Shown here in pieces: positions 23,875 to 31,752 of a stretch of DNA of 42,162 bases. A program made the translations under genes and the position numbers. The stretch's first letter is position 1; each line of letters opens with the position of its first letter. The notes under the pieces are model-generated. The model had not been told where the DNA came from, made no database searches, and saw only the letters and a program-made list of their open reading frames with translations. This stretch comes from Desulfovirgula sp. (GTDB taxonomy: Bacteria > Bacillota > Desulfotomaculia > Desulfotomaculales > Nap2-2B): assembly GCA_020725585.1 (NCBI GenBank), contig DYES01000080.1, positions 1 through 42,162 on the forward strand. Direction: 5' to 3'.

Positions 23875-24522
23875 TTACAAAAAACCGTGTTCGGCGAGAA
23901 ACTCAAAAGAAATTTTTTCTTTCCCGCCGCTTCGCCCCTGAAATAAAAGGCGCTCCACATACTTGCCGATGAGATCGGCCTCCAGGTTTACGGCGTCGCC
24001 GGGGCCCTTGTAGCCCAGCGTCGTCAACCTGGCCGTATGAGGAATGAGAGAAACTTGAAAGCTGCTTTCATTAAAATCTACCACCGTTAAACTTACGCCG
24101 TCAATAGCCACGGAACCTTTTTTAACAATATAGCGCATGACCTCCCGGGGGGCACTGACCGTCAGCAGTGTGGCAATATCGTGGCGCTCGCGCCGGATAA
24201 TTTCGCCCACTCCATCCACGTGGCCGCTTACCAGGTGCCCCCCCAGGCGCCCGCTCAGGCGCAAAGCCCGCTCCAGGTTAATCCTGGCGCCGGGAGTCAA
24301 CTGACCTAAATTTGTTTTGGCCAGAGTCTCGGCCATTACATCCGCGGTAAAAAAATTTTTTCCTACAGCAGTAACGGTAAGGCAAACGCCGTTCACCGCT
24401 ATGCTCTCCCCAGCAAGGGTGCCTTCTAAAACGGTTTTGGCCTTAATCTTCAAGCGGGCGGAATCGGCCCCCCGCGTAATTTGCACAAGGGTGCCGAGCT
24501 CCTCGATGATACCGGTAAACAA
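23875..24522 (-). CDS. ribE: riboflavin synthase alpha subunit
   Basis: A 215-residue enzyme made of two lumazine-binding repeats (about 1-97 and 98-195). MFTGIIEELG at the N-terminus is diagnostic. VNGVCLTV and HLVSGHVDGVGEI occur in the first and second repeats, and IDGVSLTVVDF repeats the theme. It dismutates two lumazines into riboflavin. The start is TTG with AGGGTGAT upstream. The gene is 75 bases after ribD and 99 bases before ribBA. Confidence 0.95.
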   Translation of the reverse strand: MFTGIIEELGTLVQITRGADSARLKIKAKTVLEGTLAGESIAVNGVCLTVTAVGKNFFTADVMAETLAKTNLGQLTPGARINLERALRLSGRLGGHLVSGHVDGVGEIIRRERHDIATLLTVSAPREVMRYIVKKGSVAIDGVSLTVVDFNESSFQVSLIPHTARLTTLGYKGPGDAVNLEADLIGKYVERLLFQGRSGGKEKISFEFLAEHGFL

Positions 24523-24597
24523 CTTTTGATCACCCTAACGGTAGACCTAAAAAATCACTCTTTTTTGGTGGCGCGGCATTCTCCCGCCCGCCTCGGG

Positions 24598-25716
24598 TCA
24601 CTCGGGGGTGCCTGCCCACCCTGCTTTAACCACGTACCCCTCCACGCAGATGTCTTCACCAAAACGCATCAAGAGCACATCCTTAAGCAAAGTGGCTTCG
24701 CCCAAGCGGCCTGCTCCGTGGCCGCCCACCGGGCCGGGAGCTGTTTTCCCGCCGATAATTTTCGGGGCAATAAACCAGACGACTTTATCCACAATCCCCG
24801 CTCCCAAGGCGGAGGCATGCACTTCGCCGCCGCCTTCGATGAGTACGCTCGTAATCTCTCTTCTGGCCAGCTCCTTCATTAATAACTTCAGGTTAACCCG
24901 CCCGTTTTCCGCAGGCACAACCAAAATTTGCGCACCGGCCTTTTTTAAAGCTGTGACCCGCTCCTCCGGAGCGGCGGGCGTCACCGCAACCAGCGTAGGA
25001 GAACCAGACTGCCGGGTAATCACCCTGGCCTCGGGAGGAGTGCGGGCCTGGCTGTCGACAATGATCCGCACCGGGTCTTTGCCCCCGCCCTCCGGCAGCC
25101 GGGCAGTTAAAGCAGGGTCGTCTAAAATAACCGTATTGACACCGACTAAAATGGCATCATAGCGGTGGCGTAAACGATGCCCGTAGAAACGTGCTGCAAC
25201 GGACGTAATCCATTTCGATTCCCCTTCCCGGGTGGCAATTTTGCCGTCTAAACTCATCGCTGCTTTTAGCACGACAAAAGGGAGCCCCGTGGTAATATAC
25301 TTAACAAAAACTTCGTTCAAACGGGCTGCTTCCTCCGCCAGCACGCCGGTCGTAACGGCCACCCCGGATTGTTTTAACCAGGCGATGCCTTTGCCGGCTA
25401 CCAGCGGATTGGGGTCAATCATCGCTACCACTATTTTTTTGACCTTCGCGGCAAGGATCGCTTCCACGCAAGGACCCGTGCGCCCGTAGTGGCAGCAGGG
25501 CTCCAGGTTGACATAAAGAGTGGCGTCCTGCGCCCGCTCACCCGCTTCCCTCAAGGCAACTATCTCCGCATGCGGATCTCCCGCGCGGGCGTGGTAACCC
25601 CGGCCAACTATTTCCCCGTCTTTAACAACCACGGCTCCGACCAGCGGATTGGGGCTGGTGTATCCTTCTGCTTTTTTTGCCAGGTCTAGAGCTATTTTCA
25701 TATAATGTTCATCCAT
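24598..25716 (-). CDS. ribD: bifunctional diaminohydroxyphosphoribosylaminopyrimidine deaminase / reductase
   Basis: A 372-residue fusion. The N-terminal cytidine-deaminase-like domain binds zinc through HAE at 49-51 and PCCHYGRTGPC at 73-83. The C-terminal reductase domain starts near residue 150 with PFVVLKAAMSLDGKIAT and has VLIEGGGEVHASAL near the end. It carries out the deamination and ribosyl reduction of riboflavin synthesis. ATG at 25716 is chosen over a start nine codons upstream because GGCGGGTGG lies just before it. Only 97 bases separate it from the upstream regulator, which is too short for a full FMN riboswitch, and no conserved RFN box was seen. Confidence 0.95.
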   Translation of the reverse strand: MDEHYMKIALDLAKKAEGYTSPNPLVGAVVVKDGEIVGRGYHARAGDPHAEIVALREAGERAQDATLYVNLEPCCHYGRTGPCVEAILAAKVKKIVVAMIDPNPLVAGKGIAWLKQSGVAVTTGVLAEEAARLNEVFVKYITTGLPFVVLKAAMSLDGKIATREGESKWITSVAARFYGHRLRHRYDAILVGVNTVILDDPALTARLPEGGGKDPVRIIVDSQARTPPEARVITRQSGSPTLVAVTPAAPEERVTALKKAGAQILVVPAENGRVNLKLLMKELARREITSVLIEGGGEVHASALGAGIVDKVVWFIAPKIIGGKTAPGPVGGHGAGRLGEATLLKDVLLMRFGEDICVEGYVVKAGWAGTPE

Positions 25717-25813
25717 CACGACCACCCGCCGTCTTGCGCGCAAATCCTATCTTTCCAGTTCGCTTTCGTCCTCACGCCTCTTTTTGCGCCTTTGTTTCCT
25801 TTTGTGCCTTCCC

Positions 25814-26446
25814 TTACTTATGATTCCCGCCTATCAACTCATATACCTGCTCTTTTAACTCAGGTGGGGCGAGCACAATCAAAACATCTCCGCCGTAAAT
25901 AACCGTATCTGCCTGGGGGGACAAAATTTCCTCGCCGTTTCTGTAAATGGAGAGCACGGTAGCACCCGTCCTGGTCCGGAACTCAGCCTCCGCCAAAGAT
26001 TTGCCTGCCAGCGGCGAATTGGGCGACACCTTGATTTCCTCGATCCGCTGCAGATTGCCGGCCATTTTAAAGGTATAATCGAGCAATTCGTTCATCAGCT
26101 TCTCGATTTCCATGTTTATTTTATCCCTTTCCCTGAGCAGGCGGTGCAATTTCTGCTGCATGTGGCGCAGCACCTGCCGGTGGCCGTATTCAGCTAAAAA
26201 ACTCTCGGCGGCCTTTTGGGATTTAACCACCACCCCTACACCGGGGACAACCTGGACAATGCCCGTCTCCTGAAGAAGGGTCAACGCCCTCCGGATGGTC
26301 TCCGGAGAAACGCTGTACTTTCCCGCCAGGGTCGAGCGCCCGAATACCTTTTGCCCTTCCCGGTACTCGCCGCGCACAATTCTCGTCGCGATATCCACGG
26401 CGATCGTAGCGTATCTGGCCAGCACCTGAGTTTCCTGTGTTTCCAT
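25814..26446 (-). CDS. GntR-type winged-helix regulator with C-terminal RCK_C domain (BusR-like)
   Basis: A 210-residue regulator. Residues 10-75 are a GntR winged helix (EGQKVFGRSTLAGKYSVSPE, then TIRRALTLLQETGIV). Residues 85-135 form a probable coiled coil (LRHMQQKLHRLLRERDKINM). Residues 137-208 are an RCK_C/TrkA-C domain (SPLAGKSLAEAEFRTRTGAT and GDVLIVLAPPE). This is the layout of BusR, the c-di-AMP-responsive repressor of osmolyte uptake in lactococci and streptococci. c-di-AMP binding and potassium or osmolyte targets are inference from architecture; no such transporter is in the window. It lies directly upstream of ribD and may be co-transcribed with the rib genes. Confidence 0.85.
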   Translation of the reverse strand: METQETQVLARYATIAVDIATRIVRGEYREGQKVFGRSTLAGKYSVSPETIRRALTLLQETGIVQVVPGVGVVVKSQKAAESFLAEYGHRQVLRHMQQKLHRLLRERDKINMEIEKLMNELLDYTFKMAGNLQRIEEIKVSPNSPLAGKSLAEAEFRTRTGATVLSIYRNGEEILSPQADTVIYGGDVLIVLAPPELKEQVYELIGGNHK

Positions 26447-26586
26447 ATTTCTTCTGCTCCCCTAAAATTCTTTGTTCTTTCTATAACCATGCAGTTCCTT
26501 GCTCTTAAACCGCGCACGAAATAAAGGAAATTTTAATCCTTTTTCCTCGCCCTACGTTTTATCAGGGGTTTAAAAAACCCCGCGTT

Positions 26587-27219
26587 TTAGCTGACCGACC
26601 GGACGTAAAATCCTTTTTGGTTAAATTCCTCCACCAGCGAGCCAGATTCCGCGGTACTCAATTTTAACATAACCTGGACTTTATTCTCCGTCTTCTCCTC
26701 GCAGGCGATCCCGATCACACTAATATTATGATCTCTAACTATCGCCAGCATGTCCGCCAGGGCCCCCACCCGGTTTTCCGTTTCAATGACCATCCTGATT
26801 CCCGGCCGGCGGAAGCCAAAAACTTTGATCAGTGCTTCAAACAAATCTGATTCCGTTATGATCCCGATTAGCTTTCCATTTTCGACGACCAGAAGGGCGT
26901 CTACCTTATGCTCGCGCATAATTACGGCGGCTTCTTCGATATGCGCCTCTGGACTAATGACAGGCGGATTTTTGATCATGACCTCTTTCACGACCATTTT
27001 CGAGAGCAGGTAATTCATTTCAAAAACGCTCAGCGTGGTGGCGGGAGACGGGGAAACCGTCAATAAATCATACCTGGTCACCAGCCCGACCAGAGCGCCT
27101 TTATCCACCACCGGAAGCTGCCTAATCCTGTGCTTTTTCAATATTTCCATAGCCTCTAAAACAGGGGTATGGGAGGGAATGGTAATCGGCGACGGAGTCA
27201 TGTGGTCTCTAATAAACAT
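26587..27219 (-). CDS. CBS-CBS-ACT domain protein (AcuB-like)
   Basis: A 210-residue protein from ATG at 27219, preceded by AAAAAAGGAGGACTTATTATT; a 259-residue reading adds a meaningless hydrophobic lead. Two CBS domains (about 1-60 and 75-135) have the usual MTPSPITIPSHTPVLEAM and PVISPEAHIEEAAVIM blocks. An ACT domain follows from about 138 (ENRVGALADMLAIVRDHNIS). CBS pairs bind adenosine nucleotides and ACT domains bind amino acids or similar ligands, so it is likely a small-molecule sensor. Bacillus AcuB has the same order. The gene has its own TATAAT at 27264-27259 and lies 140 bases upstream of the BusR-like gene. Confidence 0.88.
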   Translation of the reverse strand: MFIRDHMTPSPITIPSHTPVLEAMEILKKHRIRQLPVVDKGALVGLVTRYDLLTVSPSPATTLSVFEMNYLLSKMVVKEVMIKNPPVISPEAHIEEAAVIMREHKVDALLVVENGKLIGIITESDLFEALIKVFGFRRPGIRMVIETENRVGALADMLAIVRDHNISVIGIACEEKTENKVQVMLKLSTAESGSLVEEFNQKGFYVRSVS

Positions 27220-27258
27220 AATAATAAGTCCTCCTTTTTTAATAAATTTCCCGGATAA

Positions 27259-27287
27259 ATTATAACACAAGTTACTATTAAAAAATA
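27259..27287 (-). promoter_or_regulatory. candidate promoter of the CBS-ACT gene
   Basis: On the minus strand a perfect TATAAT (27264-27259) lies 40 bases before the start; the -35 position (TATTTT) is weak. Confidence 0.45.
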
Positions 27288-27310
27288 TAGTGAAAAGTAA
27301 AAGAAATAAA

Positions 27311-27338
27311 AGCAAAAAAGTCCTGCTTGCCGCAGGAC
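27311..27338 (-). terminator. intrinsic terminator of the etf-thiolase-crotonase operon
   Basis: On the minus strand AGTCCTGC (27338-27331) and GCAGGACT (27325-27318) form a perfect 8-bp stem with a 5-base loop, followed by TTTTTTGCTTTTATTT. It lies about 135 bases past the crotonase stop. Confidence 0.85.
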
Positions 27339-27424
27339 TCGGGAAAGGAGGTATAGGAGATATCAACTGAGCATGTATAATCTTATTTTTAGTTTATTAT
27401 AACCAATTAGCCCAAGTCTATTCT

Positions 27425-27464
27425 GTCGTCCAGACGACTATGGCGATGTCAATTGAACGACATC
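27425..27464. promoter_or_regulatory. two tandem palindromes in the 3' region of the crotonase gene
   Basis: GTCGTC-ca-GACGAC (27425-27438) and GATGTC-(8)-GACATC (27445-27464) lie 9-48 bases after the crotonase stop codon and before the terminator. The half-sites resemble those upstream of the exporter gene at 8090-8152. They could be operators for the CBS-ACT gene or hairpins in the mRNA tail. Confidence 0.4.
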
Positions 27465-27472
27465 ATCCTAAC

Positions 27473-28255
27473 TTATTTTCCCTTGAACTCCGCTTTACGT
27501 TTTTCCATGAAAGCGGCAATCCCTTCTTTACTGTCCTCGGTAGAAAACAGCACGCCAAAAAGATCGGCTTCATGGGCCAGGGCCTTTTCAAGATCCATCT
27601 CCAGGCCCTCGTTTACCGCTTCCTTGGTTAAGCGAATGGCCAAGGGGCCGCGCTGGGCGATCCGGTTGGCCATGTCCCGGCAGAAATCCAGCAACTGCTC
27701 GGGCGGCACCACGTGGTTAACCAGGCCGATGCTTTGCGCGGTGCGGGCGTCGTACTGGTCGGCGGTGAAAAGGATTTCCTTGGCCCAACCTGGGTTCACC
27801 AGGCGCGGCAAGCGCTGGGTTCCGCCAAAGCCGGCCATGATGCCCAGATTTACTTCCGGCTGGCCAAGCCTGGCCTTTTCCGAAGCAACCCGGATGTCGC
27901 AGGCCATGGCCAGCTCGCAGCCGCCCCCCAGGGCAAACCCGTTAATAGCGGCAATAACGGGCTTAGACAGGTTTTCAATCTTGGTTAAGACCTGCTGTCC
28001 CTTGCGGGCAAAGTCCCTTGCCTGCAGTGGGGTCAGCGTGCTCATATAGGCGATGTCCGCTCCGGCTACAAAGGCGCGCTCACCCGCCCCGGTGATAATG
28101 ATTACCTTCACTTCCGGATCGGCTTCCAGCTGTTCCACCGCCTGGCCGATTTCCTCGACCGTTTCCGCATTTAAAGCATTTAAAACCTTTGGCCGGTTGA
28201 TGGTGAGAATGGCAATATTTTCTTCCTTCTCCACCAAAATATTCTTCCAGGTCAT
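27473..28255 (-). CDS. enoyl-CoA hydratase / crotonase
   Basis: A 260-residue crotonase-fold enzyme that interconverts 3-hydroxyacyl-CoA and 2-enoyl-CoA. The oxyanion-hole residues lie in AFVAGADIAYM and INGFALGGGCELAMACD. The two catalytic glutamates are E114 and E134 (GQPEVNLGI). GFGGTQRLPRLV completes the signature. The start ATG is 15 bases after the thiolase stop. It is the last gene of etfB-etfA-thiolase-crotonase. No 3-hydroxyacyl-CoA or acyl-CoA dehydrogenase gene is in the window, so those steps must be encoded elsewhere. Confidence 0.93.
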   Translation of the reverse strand: MTWKNILVEKEENIAILTINRPKVLNALNAETVEEIGQAVEQLEADPEVKVIIITGAGERAFVAGADIAYMSTLTPLQARDFARKGQQVLTKIENLSKPVIAAINGFALGGGCELAMACDIRVASEKARLGQPEVNLGIMAGFGGTQRLPRLVNPGWAKEILFTADQYDARTAQSIGLVNHVVPPEQLLDFCRDMANRIAQRGPLAIRLTKEAVNEGLEMDLEKALAHEADLFGVLFSTEDSKEGIAAFMEKRKAEFKGK

Positions 28256-28270
28256 TCTTGCCCGCCCCCT

Positions 28271-29566
28271 TTACGCTTTTCTTTCCAGGATCATCGCCAT
28301 GCCCTGCCCGCCCCCGATGCATAAGCAGGCCAGGCCGTAACACAGATTCTTGCGCCTCATTTCGTGCATCATGGTGACCACCAGCCTGGCGCCCGTACAG
28401 CCAATGGGGTGCCCTAAGGAAATGCCGCTGCCCAATGGATTGGTTTTGTCGATAACCAAACCAAGCTCCCGCATGCAGGCGATGGCCTGGGCGGCAAAGG
28501 CTTCATTGAGCTCCACCACATCCAAATCGGTTGCCGAAAGACCCGTTTTCTTGAGCACTTTTCTTACCGCCGGAACGGGGCCCACGCCCATGTAGGCGGG
28601 ATCTACCCCTCCCGAGGCAAATGCTTTTACAGTGGCCCAGGGCTCGATTCCCAGGGCCTGCGCCTTTTCGAGAGACATCAAGACCACGGCGGCTGCACCG
28701 TCGTTAATCCCGGAAGCATTGCCCGCCGTAACCACGCCGTCTTTTCGAAAAACGGGCGGAAGCTTGGCCATTTTTTCCAGAGTAGTGTCCATGGGCCGCT
28801 CATCGGTAGCAAAGACAATAGGGTCTCCTTTTCGCTGCGGGATGACCACAGGTACAATTTCTTCCTCAAAAATACCTTCTTTAATCGCCGCCCTGGCCCG
28901 CTGGTGGCTTAAAAGACCAAACTCATCCTGTTCCTGACGGCTGATTCCGTATTTGGCAGCGATGTTTTCAGCAGTGTTGCCCATGTGGTAGCCGTAAAAT
29001 ATTTCCCACAGCCCGTCGTAAACCATTAAGTCTACACATTCCCCTTTGGCGTTCACGTCCATCCGGTAACCCCAGCGGGCCCGCGGGAGAAGATAAGGGG
29101 CGCAGCTCATGCTTTCCATTCCGCCAGCCACTACAACATCCGCTTCCCCCAGCATGATCGCCTGGGCACCCAGGGCAATGGCCTTCAACCCGGAGGCGCA
29201 CACTTTATTCACCGTATAGGCCCCGGTCTCCTTGGGAATTCCCGCGTAGATGGCCGCCTGGCGGGCGGGGTTTTGCCCCTGCCCCCCCTGAAGCACGTTT
29301 CCCATGATCACCTCGTCAACCTGCACTTCCCGCAAGGAATCATCCCAATTGGAGAATGATTTTTCCAGTTCGGTCAGGCCGGAATCTTTCAGCGCGTCGG
29401 GGCCGAGGCTGAACACCTCCGCGCTCGTTTTCGGCCTTAAGCCGGCCCGGGCAAGCGCCTCCTTAATGACCAGGCTGCCCAGTTTCACGGCGGGGACGTC
29501 TTTTAAAGAGCCTCCGAAAGAGCCAATGGCCGTCCTCACCCCGCTGACGATAACTGCTTCCCTCAT
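28271..29566 (-). CDS. acetyl-CoA C-acetyltransferase (thiolase) with an extra segment near residue 50
   Basis: A 431-residue thiolase that joins or cleaves acetyl-CoA units. Catalytic Cys123 lies in VNKVCASGLKAI, the His in NEAFAAQAIA, and the second Cys in GHPIGCTGARL. MREAVIVSGVRTAIG is the canonical N-terminus, so ATG at 29566 is chosen. Residues 47-82 (TSAEVFSLGPDALKDSG onward) are an insertion absent from ordinary thiolases, placed just before DEVIMGNVLQGG. The insertion is in frame and without stops, so it is a real part of the protein. The upstream gene is etfA, the downstream gene crotonase. Confidence 0.93.
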   Translation of the reverse strand: MREAVIVSGVRTAIGSFGGSLKDVPAVKLGSLVIKEALARAGLRPKTSAEVFSLGPDALKDSGLTELEKSFSNWDDSLREVQVDEVIMGNVLQGGQGQNPARQAAIYAGIPKETGAYTVNKVCASGLKAIALGAQAIMLGEADVVVAGGMESMSCAPYLLPRARWGYRMDVNAKGECVDLMVYDGLWEIFYGYHMGNTAENIAAKYGISRQEQDEFGLLSHQRARAAIKEGIFEEEIVPVVIPQRKGDPIVFATDERPMDTTLEKMAKLPPVFRKDGVVTAGNASGINDGAAAVVLMSLEKAQALGIEPWATVKAFASGGVDPAYMGVGPVPAVRKVLKKTGLSATDLDVVELNEAFAAQAIACMRELGLVIDKTNPLGSGISLGHPIGCTGARLVVTMMHEMRRKNLCYGLACLCIGGGQGMAMILERKA

Positions 29567-29611
29567 CTCGGAGAGCCTTCCTCCTTTCATCCTCTGCACC
29601 TTTTTCGCCCG

Positions 29612-30598
29612 CTAAGACGAAGCTAAAAGCTTCTTGAATTCTTCCGTCAGAACGGGAACCACCTGGAAGAGATCGCCCACAATGCCGTAGTCGGCTACTT
29701 TAAAGATGTTCGCCTCAGGATCTTTATTGATCGCTACAATGCATTTTGAAGAACCCATCCCGGCCAGGTGCTGAATGGCCCCGGAAATCCCGCAGGCAAT
29801 ATAGATGGTCGGCGACACGGTCTTCCCCGTCTGCCCTACCTGCATACTCTGCGGTACCCAACCGGCGTCCACGGCGGCCCGGGAGGCGCCCACGGCGGCC
29901 CCCAAAACGTCGGCCAACTCTTCTATAATCTTGAAGTTTTCCGGACCTTTCATGCCGCGTCCGCCGGAAACAATAATATCCGCTTCGGTAAGCTCTGGGC
30001 GGGTGCTCACCTGGCGAACCACGTCCCTGATCACCTGCCGGAGATCGCCGGGGTCGGCGCTGATCTTAATTACTTCAGCCGTCCGGCCTTCCTGCGGAGC
30101 GGCAACGGAAAGGACGTTTGGCCTGATCGTGGCCATCACCGGCCTGGCTTCAGGACAGTATACCCTGGTATAGGCCTTCCCGGCGTAGATCGGGCGGGTA
30201 AACACCAGCTGGCCGTCTTCTAACGCCACGTCCGTACAGTCGGTCATCAGTCCCGTCTGCAGCCGCTGGGCCACCTGGGCGGCCAGGTCCCGGCCGCGGA
30301 TGGTGCAGCCCAGTAAAAAAGCGGCAGGCTGATATTCTTTGAGTAAATCGGCCACGACCTTGGTGTAGCCGTCTGTCGTGTAATGCTCCAGTTTGTCCCC
30401 TTCCAACACGTACACCTTGTCCGCGCCGTACGCGCCCAGTTCAGGGGCCAGCCCGGCCACATTTTTGCCCGCCAAAACGGCGCAAAGCTCCTCCCCCAAC
30501 TGATCGGCGAACCTGCGAAAAGTGCTTAAAATCTCGTAAGTAACTTTCTTTATTTTGCCGTCGCGTACTTCCGCATAGACCCAAATTCCTTTTGTCAT
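29612..30598 (-). CDS. etfA: electron transfer flavoprotein alpha subunit
   Basis: A 328-residue subunit. The N-terminal half is the alpha/beta adenine-nucleotide-like fold. The C-terminal half is the FAD domain with VSGGRGMKGPENFKIIEELA, AVGASRAAVDAGWVP, QVGQTGKTVSP, and the AIQHLAGMGSSKCIVAINKD block. ETF takes electrons from acyl-CoA dehydrogenases or bifurcates them. No extra ferredoxin domain is present. The gene starts with ATG 17 bases after etfB, with GGGGGGTC between. It sits in the thiolase-crotonase operon, which supports a beta-oxidation or butyrate role. Confidence 0.96.
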   Translation of the reverse strand: MTKGIWVYAEVRDGKIKKVTYEILSTFRRFADQLGEELCAVLAGKNVAGLAPELGAYGADKVYVLEGDKLEHYTTDGYTKVVADLLKEYQPAAFLLGCTIRGRDLAAQVAQRLQTGLMTDCTDVALEDGQLVFTRPIYAGKAYTRVYCPEARPVMATIRPNVLSVAAPQEGRTAEVIKISADPGDLRQVIRDVVRQVSTRPELTEADIIVSGGRGMKGPENFKIIEELADVLGAAVGASRAAVDAGWVPQSMQVGQTGKTVSPTIYIACGISGAIQHLAGMGSSKCIVAINKDPEANIFKVADYGIVGDLFQVVPVLTEEFKKLLASS

Positions 30599-30615
30599 GA
30601 GCTAAAAGACCCCCC

Positions 30616-31386
30616 TTAGATCACTTTTGCTTCTTCGCGCAAGGCTTTGACCAAAGCAGCGACAACCTCAGGAACCTCGCCCTCGAAAATCTTCCCGGCA
30701 GCCCTGGGAGAAGGCAGGAAAAAGGAGAGCGCCTTCACCTTCGCCGCCACCTGACCGGCATCCAGTCCCAAATCAGCCAGTCCCTTTTTCTCCATGGGTT
30801 TCTTTTTGGCCTGCATAATTCCTTTCATGGTTGGATAACGCGGTTCGTTTAAACCCTTTTGGGCAGTTAAAACGGCCGGCAGAGGGACCTCCACAACTTC
30901 GTTTCCCCCTTCGATATCGCGGGTGGCCACCGCTTTATCCCCTTCTATTTCGATTTTGGTAACCTGATTGACCACGGGGATGTTTAGGATTTCCGCCACG
31001 CGCCCGGCTACCTGGGCAGAGCCGTCGTCAATGGCCCGCCAGCCTCCCAGGATGAGGTCGTACTCCATGCCAGCTACGGCCTTGGCTAAAATGGTGGCGG
31101 TAGTGTACTCGTCAATTTCCTCCACTTCCGGATTAATCAGCACGGCCCGGTCAGCCCCCATGGCCAGGGCCTGGCGCAGGGCTTCCTGGACGCTGTCCCC
31201 GCCGACGCTGACTAAACTAACCTCTCCCCCGTGCTTTTCTTTGATCCGCAGTGCTTCTTCCACGGCGAACTCATCGTAAGGGTTGATGATCAGGTTGACC
31301 CCCTGACGGTTTATCTTGCCCTCTTTGTCTAGCGTCACTTTTGCTTCCGTGTCGAAAGTTTGCTTCATTAAGACGACAATTTTCAC
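30616..31386 (-). CDS. etfB: electron transfer flavoprotein beta subunit
   Basis: A 256-residue subunit. KIVVLMKQTFDTEAKV at the N-terminus, INPYDEFAVEEALRIKE, the nucleotide loop DLILGGWRAIDDGSAQVAG, and LPAVLTAQKGLNEPRYPTM are diagnostic. Start is GTG with AAAGGGGGAGAAGAT. It is the first gene of etfB-etfA-thiolase-crotonase. Two palindromes at 31411-31460 lie just upstream and could be operators. Confidence 0.96.
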   Translation of the reverse strand: MKIVVLMKQTFDTEAKVTLDKEGKINRQGVNLIINPYDEFAVEEALRIKEKHGGEVSLVSVGGDSVQEALRQALAMGADRAVLINPEVEEIDEYTTATILAKAVAGMEYDLILGGWRAIDDGSAQVAGRVAEILNIPVVNQVTKIEIEGDKAVATRDIEGGNEVVEVPLPAVLTAQKGLNEPRYPTMKGIMQAKKKPMEKKGLADLGLDAGQVAAKVKALSFFLPSPRAAGKIFEGEVPEVVAALVKALREEAKVI

Positions 31387-31410
31387 ATCTTCTCCCCCTT
31401 TTACCTGGTC

Positions 31411-31460
31411 TTAACTTCAGCAAGTTAAACGGTTTTTTGTTGATTGAATAACTGGTTATT
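31411..31460. promoter_or_regulatory. two palindromes upstream of etfB, candidate operators
   Basis: TTAACTTCAGCAAGTTAA (31411-31428) has 7-bp arms around a 4-base centre. AATAACTGGTTATT (31447-31460) has 6-bp arms around TG. They are 25 and 61 bases upstream of the etfB start, in the likely promoter zone of the operon. The binding regulator is unknown. The rest of the 366-base gap 31387-31752 holds only the repeat at 31675-31708. Confidence 0.45.
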
Positions 31461-31674
31461 TTTTATTAGATTTAGACAACAGATTAAATCCATTGCACGT
31501 AAATAAAATAAAATTCACCCCCTTTGGATTGCACACCTGGCCTCCGTGCGCATTAGAACAGCGGGTTAATAATCTACTTTTTCTTCAATCCTTTTCAAAA
31601 TTCCTGCTTTTAGGAACGAAATTATTTTCGGGCCATCGCCTCTTGTCTCCTCTTCCCGGTTTTATTCTAAAAAT

Positions 31675-31708
31675 AAATTTTTATCCCCGCAAAATTTCCA
31701 TCCCCGCA
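31675..31708. repeat. 17-base tandem repeat between glgA and etfB
   Basis: AAATTTTTATCCCCGCA (31675-31691) is followed at once by AAATTTCCATCCCCGCA (31692-31708), 15 of 17 identical. It is just past the 3' end of glgA. No function is apparent. Confidence 0.6.
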
Positions 31709-31752
31709 GTGTACGGCAGGAGGCTTGCTTCCTAAATTTTAATTCGGCCGGT

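Noticed and set aside
25717-25813. FMN riboswitch before ribD
   Set aside because: The gap is 97 bases and none of the conserved RFN blocks could be seen.
27343-27401. AAAGGAGG on the plus strand followed by ATG and nine codons
   Set aside because: The site is next to the operon terminator, spacing is too long and the peptide is too short and AT-driven to support a gene.
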